Shown in pieces: positions 1-5,037 of a stretch of DNA of 5,505 bases; position 1 is the first letter of the stretch; each line of letters starts with the position of its first letter. The position numbers and the translations under genes were made by a program. The DNA comes from Verrucomicrobiia bacterium (lineage in GTDB: Bacteria > Verrucomicrobiota > Verrucomicrobiia > Opitutales > Opitutaceae): contig JAUHWE010000354.1 in the NCBI GenBank assembly GCA_030424825.1, positions 1 to 5,505 of the forward strand, in the 5' to 3' direction. The notes beneath the pieces were generated by a model. That model did no database searches. It was given only the letters and a program-made list of their open reading frames with translations, and was not told where the DNA came from.

Positions 1-450
1 GCTCATCGTAAAATCGCAGCGATCCGAGTAGAAGTCCCAACGACCTTCCCACTTTTTGTTGCCGGATGTGAAGACGATGCGGATGTGGTCGTCGGACTCG
101 ATTTCAATGGCAGACGTGGAAAGCTCCGTTCCGGCATTGAGGGCATGGAAGTAGTTGCCGTCCTGATTGTGAATGGCGTTCGGAAAGCCTCGGTATTCAC
201 CTTTGTGGGCGGAACCCGGCTCTTTGTGAAAGCCAAGCCAGTCGACGCCATCGACGTCCAGCATGCTTGAGAGCCCACCCCCTTGTTTTTCCAAGTAGTA
301 GGTAGCCGTTGGCGTAGAGACGATGTAGCAATCGAGGTCGCCTGCAGAGGCGTCTAGGCCGTGAGAGAGTGTGACCGCCGACGGTTGCGGCGCACAGGCG
401 TAGGCGAGGATCAGGGTGATGAGACCGGTGAGGCAAGTGTAGACTTTCAT
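1..450 (-). CDS. Secreted protein of unknown function, 3'-truncated by the window edge
   Basis: The frame is open from an ATG at 450-448 to the left edge, giving 150 codons without a stop; the C-terminus is outside the window. Residues 1-20 or so form a signal peptide: Lys2, then a hydrophobic stretch (LTGLITLILAYACA). Cys19 follows A-Y-A, a poor lipobox, so ordinary Sec export is more likely than a lipoprotein. The mature part has many aromatic residues and a run of recognisable blocks: YYLEKQGGG (51-59), DGVDWLGF (67-74), GEYRGFPNAIHNQDGNYFH (84-102) and KWEGRWDFY (133-141). I recall similar blocks in uncharacterised secreted proteins of Verrucomicrobiota and Planctomycetota, but I cannot name a characterised family; a beta-sandwich carbohydrate-binding or carbohydrate-active role is only a guess. 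It lies 51 nt downstream of the DUF6807 gene on the same strand, so co-transcription is likely. No Shine-Dalgarno sequence precedes the ATG. The start is chosen because it opens the signal peptide. Confidence 0.8.
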   Translation of the reverse strand, partial: MKVYTCLTGLITLILAYACAPQPSAVTLSHGLDASAGDLDCYIVSTPTATYYLEKQGGGLSSMLDVDGVDWLGFHKEPGSAHKGEYRGFPNAIHNQDGNYFHALNAGTELSTSAIEIESDDHIRIVFTSGNKKWEGRWDFYSDRCDFTMS

Positions 451-501
451 TGGGGGTGCCGTTTTATCGAAGTGTTTCCGCTTTGCTAGTTGAGCGACTT
501 G

Positions 502-1461
502 CTACTTTGTATACCTAGCCCACTGTTGCTCGATCCACTCGCCGTCTGGTTTGGAAGATGTTACTAGGTAGCGATACTGGGAGGTGTAGGTTTCGCCGGG
601 CTGTATTGAGAATTCCCCGTCAAACATGGGAGCAAAGGTGAAGTAGGGCATCTTGGGGTGAATGCGTACCGCTTGAGGAAAGCGGAAGTTGTTTGGATGG
701 CAGAGGGCGGTGATATTGGCGGCGGTTCCGTCTACGACCCCGTTCATGGAGACCCAGCGGGGATGGGTGTGGTTGCCCTCGATGCGGTTGTGCCCTTCAC
801 TGGTGAGAAACTCGCAGGTACCATCAGGATTCGATTCGAGTGGTGTCCAGAGATTGCTTCCCCGCAGTGCCATGCCGCCGTAGTGATACTCCTTGAATAA
901 GAGGGGATCTTTGGTTGCGAGGCGTTGGCTGCTTTCGATGTCGAAAACGAAGTACTCACCAGAGGTTTGATGAGCAGTGACCGTCCAGATTTCGTGCAGA
1001 ACGATTGTTTCAGCACTCTCGTTGATGGCCACGTGGTTGAGTAGAACAGTGAAGGAGGCGGATCCGTTGGAGGTACCTGTGGAAAGTGTCTTGGCGTGTT
1101 CGGTGCGGCCCAACTTTTGGTGAATATTCCAGAAATCGACTTTTTTGCCTCGAAACATCGTGTTGGTACCGGCCATGAAGATTCCCCGTTGGTGCGCATG
1201 ATCTTCGGAAAAGGCGCCTGAAACGGCTTGTCCGGTTGGTGTGAATACAGGATGAAGGTATCCGCTGCTGGAGTAGATGGAATCCATGCCCGGCGGGGCG
1301 TGCTGGATCGCTTTGTTGTAGCGGAGGATGGTTTGAACTCCTTTTTGGAGGAGGAGAGCGTCATCCGTTTCGACCACAGTAATCTGCGGTCCGGCCAGCA
1401 CTAAGGTAGAAGCGAAGAGAAGGATTGAGAGGCAGGTGGCGGTTTTGATTCGTAGGTTCAT
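502..1461 (-). CDS. PmoA family protein (DUF6807), secreted
   Basis: This complete 319-residue protein belongs to the DUF6807 family, which databases label 'PmoA family' or 'methane oxygenase PmoA'. The label is historical: it is not the membrane subunit of particulate methane monooxygenase and has no hydrophobic core like one. Family blocks seen are YLHPVFTPTG (68-77), the histidine-rich DHAHQRGIF (87-95), VDFWN (108-112), YHYGGMALRG (192-201), and HPNNFRFP (255-262) followed by YFTFAPMF and a C-terminal YRYLV strand. The biochemical role is not established; members are common in polysaccharide and sugar-acid loci of Planctomycetota and Verrucomicrobiota, often next to Gfo/Idh/MocA oxidoreductases, as here. 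The N-terminus is a signal peptide with Arg4 and Lys6, a hydrophobic core at 8-22 and probable cleavage after Ala23 (LVLA|GP), which supports the chosen ATG. The length is usual for the family. It is probably the first gene of a minus-strand operon with the protein at 450-1. There is no clear Shine-Dalgarno sequence. Confidence 0.95.
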   Translation of the reverse strand: MNLRIKTATCLSILLFASTLVLAGPQITVVETDDALLLQKGVQTILRYNKAIQHAPPGMDSIYSSSGYLHPVFTPTGQAVSGAFSEDHAHQRGIFMAGTNTMFRGKKVDFWNIHQKLGRTEHAKTLSTGTSNGSASFTVLLNHVAINESAETIVLHEIWTVTAHQTSGEYFVFDIESSQRLATKDPLLFKEYHYGGMALRGSNLWTPLESNPDGTCEFLTSEGHNRIEGNHTHPRWVSMNGVVDGTAANITALCHPNNFRFPQAVRIHPKMPYFTFAPMFDGEFSIQPGETYTSQYRYLVTSSKPDGEWIEQQWARYTK

Positions 1462-1553
1462 CGAGAAAGTGGAGACTAAATATCAATTGATCCCGTTAAG
1501 CAACCGGCTTCTGTAGTCTTGGGGAATATTGTTCAACATCGCTTCTGTCGTCG

Positions 1554-1578
1554 CTAGTCCCGACGATATCGGGAATAG
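1554..1578. repeat. Short hairpin in divergent intergenic region
   Basis: The arms ctagtcccga (1554-1563) and tcgggaatag (1569-1578) pair over 10 positions with one mismatch. The inner six (TCCCGA/TCGGGA) are perfect, around a 5-nt CGATA loop. There is no T-run on either side, so it is not an obvious intrinsic terminator. It lies about 93 nt upstream of the DUF6807 start and could sit in that gene's promoter or leader region. It could also be another small palindromic repeat, since larger palindromes follow within 70 nt. Confidence 0.5.
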
Positions 1579-1615
1579 GTTGGGATTCGCCAAATAGGTT
1601 TTGATTGGTCATGGG

Positions 1616-1764
1616 TTTAGAGACTGTCCCATAAATCAAATATTTGCAGGGGCGTCGCTTGAGGCGACCGCATTGTTAGATGTTTCTAGCCAATTGAGCG
1701 GTCGCCGCAAGCGACGCCCCTACAGAAGAATCCACATAAACCAACTTTTTGGACAGTTTCTTAG
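1616..1764. repeat. Outer inverted repeat around the BIME; possible MITE-like element
   Basis: Positions 1616-1629 and the reverse complement of 1751-1764 match at 11 of 14 positions and share the core ACTGTCC (1623-1629; GGACAGT at 1751-1757). The 27-nt BIME arms lie nested between them. The whole is about 149 nt, has no coding capacity, and could be a MITE-like element or transposon relic whose ends read ..ACTGTCC... The pentamer TTAGA occurs at 1617-1621 and 1761-1765, so it overlaps or abuts both ends, but it is too short and not cleanly placed to count as a proven target duplication. Confidence 0.45.
1645..1724. repeat. BIME-like pair of inverted REP units (family A)
   Basis: Left arm 1645-1671 and right arm 1698-1724 are inverted copies, 27 nt each with two mismatches, separated by 26 nt. 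Each arm is itself a small palindrome: GTCGC-loop-GCGAC at 1654-1668 (loop TTGAG) and at 1701-1715 (loop CGCAA). Read outward-in on the minus strand, the right arm begins GTAG directly before the GC-rich palindrome; the left arm has GCAG at the same place. A GTAG/GGAG foot plus a short hairpin, in inverted pairs, is the classic organisation of REP/BIME elements mobilised by RAYT (TnpA-REP) transposases. No such transposase is in the window. It lies upstream of both divergent genes and could influence their expression or mRNA ends. Confidence 0.75.
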
Positions 1765-1847
1765 AAATAGCCGAGACAATACGCTTCCGATCTGTGTGCT
1801 CCGTGAAAAGGGGCACTACTGCGTGCCGAGCCGTCATATTTGCCTGG

Positions 1848-1879
1848 GTTGCTCGATGCCTCAACTCGATATTGACCTA
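1848..1879 (+). repeat. 32-nt shared upstream block, copy 1
   Basis: The block has GTTGC (1848-1852), directly followed by TCGATGCCTCAAC (1853-1865), then 8 nt and GACCTA (1874-1879). The same three words in the same order and total length occur at 3467-3498. This copy ends 55 nt before the oxidoreductase start codon, a suitable place for a promoter or regulator site. The alternative is a relic of duplication or recombination, because the two copies flank exactly one gene. Confidence 0.5.
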
Positions 1880-1934
1880 CCGCTCGCTTAGCGTTTTGTT
1901 AGGGAATCGTTTCAACCTTAACCCAAAGAACCCA

Positions 1935-3389
1935 ATGAGCTCATTCACCCGCCGCCGTTTTATTCAAAGCGCCTCGCTAACCAGCGCGTCCTTCTTTATC
2001 GCCGGAACGCAGGTTTCGGGAAAAGTATTCGGAGCGAATGACCGATTGCGAATCGCAGTCGTCGGCCTAAACGGTCGCGGCAAGAGCCACATAAGCGGTT
2101 GGCTGGAGCAGCCGAACGTGGAAATCGTCTATTTGGTGGACCCGGATAAGAACGTGCTCGCTGCCCGGCTTAAGGATCTCCGCGAACGCTCTGCGGGACG
2201 ATTCAAGACCAAAGGCTTGAGCGATGTTCGCAAGGCACTTGAAGACAAGACTCTGGATGCCATATCGATTGCGACACCCAACCATTGGCATTCGCTGATG
2301 ACCATTTGGGGAGCCCAGGCAGGAAAGCATGTCTATGTGGAAAAGCCGATGAGCCACGACATCGAGGAGGGGCGAATCGCGATGGAGGCGCAGAAGAAAT
2401 ACGGCGTAGTGGTCCAGCATGGAACGCAACGCCGTAGCGAACCGGAAATCGCAGGTCTTACCGAGATGATCCAGGCAGGACGATTTGGCAGACTGAAAAT
2501 CTCATATGGCTATGCCTGTAAGCCGCGGGAAGGAATCGGCTTTCAGCCTAACAGCGACGCCCCTTCGAATTTGGATTGGAATCTCTGGCGAGGACCGGCC
2601 GTACTGGATTCGTACAACGCAAATTTGGCCCACTATAATTGGCACTGGTTTTGGAAAACCGGTAACGGAGAGCTGAACAATCAGGGCACTCACCAGCTGG
2701 ATGTGGCACGGTGGGCCATTGACGAGGGAATGACCCATCCGATTCGAGCTCGGGCAATTGGCGGACGCTTTAAATGGAACGACCAGGGAGAAACGCCCAA
2801 TACAATGTTCGGACTGGCGGAGTATCCAAATGGGCAGTACGTATATTTCAATGTGCGCAACGTGAACTACGAGGGATATCAGCGCCAAGTTGAGAACGAG
2901 TACTACTTTGAGGACGGAGGGAAGATCGTTCGAGGAGAGTATTTCGCGAAAGGAAGCAAAACAGGTGAGAAAATCGAGATAGAGCCAGGTAACGTAACTC
3001 CCGGTGGAAATTGGGGCAGCTTCGTTGCGGCTTGCCGGGCAGGTGACCCCGAAATGGCTAATGGTAATGCGGCTGATGCTCATTATGGCTGCGTCCTGGG
3101 GCATCTCATGAATAACTCGTACCGTCTTGGGAAACGGGTGCCCTTCAATGCGAAGGCCGGACGTTTTGGGGATGATGCCGATGCAGCTGAGCATTTCGGA
3201 AGGCTGCACGATGTAATGGCCGATGGAGTCGGTCTTGCCGAAAATGGCAGGTCCTACACCGTTGGTCCCTGGCTTAGCTTCGATCCCGAGACCGAGCGGC
3301 ACGAGGGGAACTATTCGAAAAAGGCCAATGCCCTGATGAAAGATCAAAACACCCGCGGATTCGAGGTGCCGAAATTGGCGTATGTGTGA
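1935..3389 (+). CDS. Tat-exported Gfo/Idh/MocA family oxidoreductase
   Basis: This is a 484-residue NAD(P)-dependent sugar or cyclitol oxidoreductase of the Gfo/Idh/MocA superfamily. The N-terminus carries a twin-arginine motif, TRRRFIQ (5-11), followed by a weakly hydrophobic Ser/Ala-rich stretch (12-24). Export by Tat after cytoplasmic folding with the nucleotide is typical for periplasmic members. The Rossmann domain starts at about residue 37: RLRIAVVGLNGRG, with the G-x-x-G-x-G loop at 44-49, and an acidic Asp69 after the second strand. The family motif EKP is at 136-138, and the C-terminal domain has NNQGTHQLDVARW (248-260), where His253 and Asp256 match conserved active-site positions. 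The substrate cannot be read from sequence. Some Tat-exported relatives are NAD-dependent glycosidases (GH109-type), so that activity is an alternative. The ATG at 1935 is chosen over the upstream ATG at 1749 because it places the RR motif at residues 6-7. The gene is divergent from the DUF6807 gene, a frequent family partner, and lacks a Shine-Dalgarno sequence. Confidence 0.94.
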   Translation: MSSFTRRRFIQSASLTSASFFIAGTQVSGKVFGANDRLRIAVVGLNGRGKSHISGWLEQPNVEIVYLVDPDKNVLAARLKDLRERSAGRFKTKGLSDVRKALEDKTLDAISIATPNHWHSLMTIWGAQAGKHVYVEKPMSHDIEEGRIAMEAQKKYGVVVQHGTQRRSEPEIAGLTEMIQAGRFGRLKISYGYACKPREGIGFQPNSDAPSNLDWNLWRGPAVLDSYNANLAHYNWHWFWKTGNGELNNQGTHQLDVARWAIDEGMTHPIRARAIGGRFKWNDQGETPNTMFGLAEYPNGQYVYFNVRNVNYEGYQRQVENEYYFEDGGKIVRGEYFAKGSKTGEKIEIEPGNVTPGGNWGSFVAACRAGDPEMANGNAADAHYGCVLGHLMNNSYRLGKRVPFNAKAGRFGDDADAAEHFGRLHDVMADGVGLAENGRSYTVGPWLSFDPETERHEGNYSKKANALMKDQNTRGFEVPKLAYV

Positions 3390-3466
3390 TCGCATATATC
3401 GGGTAGAGGCACGGACTTCGCGAAGAGGTTTTACGAGTGATATTTCTGACGATGTCTTTTAGGGGT

Positions 3467-3498
3467 GTTGCGATCGATGCCTCAACATTTGGGACCTA
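3467..3498 (+). repeat. 32-nt shared upstream block, copy 2
   Basis: The block has GTTGC (3467-3471), 2 nt, TCGATGCCTCAAC (3474-3486), 6 nt and GACCTA (3493-3498). It matches copy 1 at 1848-1879 in word order and overall length, with compensating spacers (0+8 against 2+6). It ends 35 nt before the ATG of the first PepSY gene. Both copies thus precede a plus-strand gene, consistent with a shared control site. The rest of the 3390-3533 gap shows no gene, no clear terminator for the oxidoreductase gene and no convincing sigma-70 promoter. Confidence 0.5.
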
Positions 3499-3533
3499 AG
3501 TGTGACTCAATGTGTGAATAGAATTTAACAAAG

Positions 3534-4142
3534 ATGATCGACGACACCCCGCGAAAATCTAGATTGCTCTACCGCTGGAATCGGCAGTTGCATCTTTATC
3601 TAGGGATCGTGGCAAGCCCGTTGCTTTTGATTTTTGCGATTACCACTATTTTGCTGAATCATGGAGTGACTCCTAGTCCGCTAATTCAGGATGCCACGGT
3701 TTCGGTCGTTCTTGAGGAAGGATTGGAGGGGCCGGCTTTGGTGGAGAGTGTGCTTGCGCAATTGGACCTGACGGGAGAAGTCGTGGGTCGGGGCCAGGTA
3801 CGTAATGGAAAGACAACCATACGAGTCGCGAAACCGGGCAACGCAAAAATCATCAATGTGGATGTGGAAAGTCAGGAAGCGGTGATTTCTGATCGCGTTT
3901 TTGGTTTGATGGATACGTTGCGCTATCTTCACTTGAATCCTGGGCCTCATAAGTCGCCTAGTTGGATCTTTTCCCGAATGTGGGGATGGGTCGCAGACTC
4001 GACGGTGTATATTACGCTTTTTCTTACGGTGACAGGAATCTATTTGTGGTCCGTTTTAAGGTCGGAGCAAAAAGCGGGTTTGATCGCCTTGGGTTCGGGG
4101 GCATTCGCGTTTGTTACCATCCTTTATTCGCTACTCGTCTAA
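3534..4142 (+). CDS. PepSY-associated TM protein, half-size, first of a tandem pair
   Basis: This 202-residue inner-membrane protein is of the PepSY-associated TM-helix type. It begins with a basic cytoplasmic stretch and the typical entry WNRQLHLYLG (15-24), followed by a first membrane helix (about 21-42) ending in LNH (41-43). A periplasmic domain of about 110 residues has QLDLTGE (76-82) and the beta-strand signature INVDVES (107-113), then RYLHL (130-134) and RMWGWVAD (148-155). Helices 2 (about 155-175) and 3 (about 181-201) close the protein. PepSY-TM proteins are often linked to metal or siderophore reduction; some, such as FoxB, bind haem through helix histidines. His20, His43 and His133 align with His16, His39 and His131 of the next protein. 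Classical family members are about twice this length, so this may be one half of a heterodimer. No iron gene is adjacent, so the function is inferred. There is no Shine-Dalgarno sequence; the ATG is set by the conserved N-terminus. Confidence 0.9.
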   Translation: MIDDTPRKSRLLYRWNRQLHLYLGIVASPLLLIFAITTILLNHGVTPSPLIQDATVSVVLEEGLEGPALVESVLAQLDLTGEVVGRGQVRNGKTTIRVAKPGNAKIINVDVESQEAVISDRVFGLMDTLRYLHLNPGPHKSPSWIFSRMWGWVADSTVYITLFLTVTGIYLWSVLRSEQKAGLIALGSGAFAFVTILYSLLV

Positions 4143-4144
4143 TG
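4140..4144 (+). promoter_or_regulatory. TAATG stop/start overlap (translational coupling)
   Basis: The TAA stop of the first PepSY gene (4140-4142) shares its last A with the ATG of the second (4142-4144). No ribosome binding site is visible upstream of this ATG, so re-initiation by ribosomes finishing the first gene is the likely mode. This would give matched amounts of the two proteins, as expected for partner subunits. Confidence 0.65.
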
Positions 4145-4762
4145 AGCGCGTCCTCGCAAGTATTCGAAAAATGGAACAAGAAGATCCACATCTATTTGGG
4201 ATTGTATCTTCTCTTATTCTTGTGGCTGTTTTCCGTATCAGGATTATTCTTGAATCACCCCAAGTGGTTCGGTGGCCAGCCCCAGCGAGCGACGTTAGAA
4301 ACGCAGGTCGAGATGCCGGAATCGGGGGACCCTTTGTCAAAGGCGCAGAATTTGATGGGGCAACTCGAGTTGATCGGCGAGGCCATATTCAGAGAGGACC
4401 AGAAACCGGGTCAATTCGCCTTTATCGCTATGCGACCGGACGAACGGACTTTCGTTAATGTGGATCTAGAAACGCGATTGGCTAAAGTGACGCACGTTGA
4501 AGGCAATGTCGGTCAAATGCTGGGCAATCTACACACCTTTTCGGGAGTACGTCCAATCTGGGGGGAGCGGGAATCCGTACGGGATTGGCTGCCGACCCGA
4601 ATTTGGGGTTTTTGCATCGATGCCTTGGCGGTCGGGGTGATTTTGTTAGTTGCGAGTTCGCTCTACATGGGATTGCGGCAAAAGGAAAAACGGCTTCCCG
4701 TAGCAGCGTCATTCGTGATCGGTATTGCGGTGTGCTCCTTTTTTATATGGGGACTGAGTTGA
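4142..4762 (+). CDS. PepSY-associated TM protein, half-size, second of a tandem pair
   Basis: This 206-residue inner-membrane protein is a diverged paralogue of the preceding one. It has WNKKIHIYLG (11-20), a first helix at about 17-38 ending in LNH (37-39), a periplasmic domain with QLELIGE (74-80) and VNVDLET (105-111), then GNLHTF (128-133), RIWGFCIDAL (153-162), and helices 2 (about 160-178) and 3 (about 186-205). These blocks match the first copy in order and spacing, so the pair arose by tandem duplication. The open frame extends upstream to 3962, but that part overlaps the coding region of the first gene. The ATG at 4142 places the conserved W-N-x-x-(I/L)-H block at the N-terminus exactly as in the paralogue. 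The likely role is a membrane complex with its neighbour, possibly haem-binding and redox-active. Substrate and partner are unknown. Confidence 0.9.
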   Translation: MSASSQVFEKWNKKIHIYLGLYLLLFLWLFSVSGLFLNHPKWFGGQPQRATLETQVEMPESGDPLSKAQNLMGQLELIGEAIFREDQKPGQFAFIAMRPDERTFVNVDLETRLAKVTHVEGNVGQMLGNLHTFSGVRPIWGERESVRDWLPTRIWGFCIDALAVGVILLVASSLYMGLRQKEKRLPVAASFVIGIAVCSFFIWGLS

Positions 4763-4879
4763 GAGAGCGTTTCACAAAGGAGATTCATAAAGGTATGTCT
4801 TTGCCCTACTTGAATTCGGAAATTTTTAGGTCTATTCTTGCGAATTGGCAAAGTGTGCAGTCCTGACGATGGTAGTTCA

Positions 4880-4951
4880 GGTAGCGGGCAATCTCCGAGC
4901 GCCCGTTACTTCGATTGAATTTGTTTGGGTGCTCGGAGATCGCCCGCTACC
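4880..4951. repeat. BIME-like pair of inverted REP units (family B)
   Basis: Left arm 4880-4904 and right arm 4927-4951 are inverted 25-nt copies with two mismatches, separated by 22 nt. Both start, on their own strand, with GTAG (4881-4884; CTAC at 4947-4950) directly before the palindrome. Each arm folds on itself: CGGGC (4885-4889) with GCCCG (4901-4905) in the left arm, and GGGTG with CGCCC, allowing a G-T pair, in the right arm. The architecture is the same as the family A element at 1645-1724, but the sequence is different. It lies between the PepSY pair and the esterase gene. Confidence 0.78.
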
Positions 4952-4957
4952 ATTTTT
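4880..4957 (+). terminator. Possible terminator for the PepSY pair
   Basis: The long family B stem (arms 4880-4904 and 4927-4951) is followed after one base by five T residues (4953-4957), and the next 25 nt are T-rich. On the plus strand this could work as an intrinsic terminator about 120-190 nt past the PepSY stop codon. The stem is longer and the loop larger than in a typical terminator, so a REP unit acting secondarily as transcript end is the most I would claim. Confidence 0.3.
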
Positions 4958-4986
4958 CGAAGCGTCTTATTTTACGGCATTTTATT

Positions 4987-5013
4987 GTGGCGGCTCGGAC
5001 TAGGGCCGCTATC
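4987..5013 (-). repeat. Third, degenerate REP unit of family B
   Basis: Read on the minus strand, this 27-nt stretch aligns with the left arm of the 4880-4951 element at about 18 of 27 positions. It shares the TAGCGG start and the central TCCGAGC. Its own palindrome is TAGCGGC against GCCGCCA (one mismatch). The foot is ATAG instead of GTAG. On the plus strand the flank GCTATCATTT matches GCTACCATTT (4946-4955) of the neighbouring unit. It ends 24 nt before the esterase ATG. Confidence 0.55.
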
Positions 5014-5037
5014 ATTTGCCGCACTAGATTTCAAAAT

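Larger units (their letters stand above)
1462..1934. other. Divergent intergenic region, 473 nt, no gene
   Basis: This region separates the start codons of the DUF6807 gene (leftward) and the oxidoreductase gene (rightward) and must carry promoters for both. I see no convincing -35/-10 pair on either strand. From left to right it holds a hairpin (1554-1578), a large inverted repeat (1616-1764) around a BIME-like pair of REP units (1645-1724), and one copy of a 32-nt block (1848-1879) that recurs upstream of the PepSY gene. An open frame continues upstream of the oxidoreductase start to 1749, but its translation has no recognisable domain and would bury the Tat signal, so I treat it as non-coding. 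Confidence 0.7.

Noticed and set aside
1482..1491. Perfect 10-bp palindrome ATCAATTGAT upstream of the DUF6807 start
   Set aside because: Perfect 10-bp palindromes are expected several times by chance in a window of this size, and there is no second copy or flanking symmetry to support an operator.
1475..1505. Possible sigma-70 promoter on the minus strand (TTGCTT, 15 nt, TATTTA)
   Set aside because: Both boxes match the consensus poorly and the spacing is short, so it is not supportable.
1881..1907. CGCT/AGCG hairpin followed by TTTTGTTAGGG, considered as a terminator or integron attC-like site
   Set aside because: The stem is only 4 bp, no gene ends before it on the plus strand, and the GTTAGGG word does not fit the GTTRRRY core or have a properly spaced partner.
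1749..1934. 62-codon in-frame upstream extension of the oxidoreductase gene
   Set aside because: It would bury the twin-arginine motif 68 residues into the protein, shows no recognisable domain, starts inside the outer inverted repeat and contains the shared 32-nt block. The ATG at 1935 gives a textbook Tat signal.
2502..3395. Long minus-strand ORF opposite the oxidoreductase gene
   Set aside because: It is antisense to a well-supported coding region, its translation shows no domain, and its length follows from the codon use of the real gene.
3416..3425. CTTCGCGAAG palindrome downstream of the oxidoreductase gene as a terminator
   Set aside because: There is no loop-sized gap between the halves and only a short T-run several bases later, so a stable terminator hairpin is not formed.
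3962..4141. 60-codon in-frame upstream extension of the second PepSY gene
   Set aside because: It overlaps the coding region of the first PepSY gene in another frame, and the paralogue's N-terminus aligns from the ATG at 4142.
4795..4866. 23-codon ORF after the PepSY pair, with AGGAG at 4778-4782
   Set aside because: The spacing of 12 nt is long, the peptide (MSLPYLNSEIFRSILANWQ...) has no membrane or toxin-like character, and one short ORF in a gap is expected by chance.
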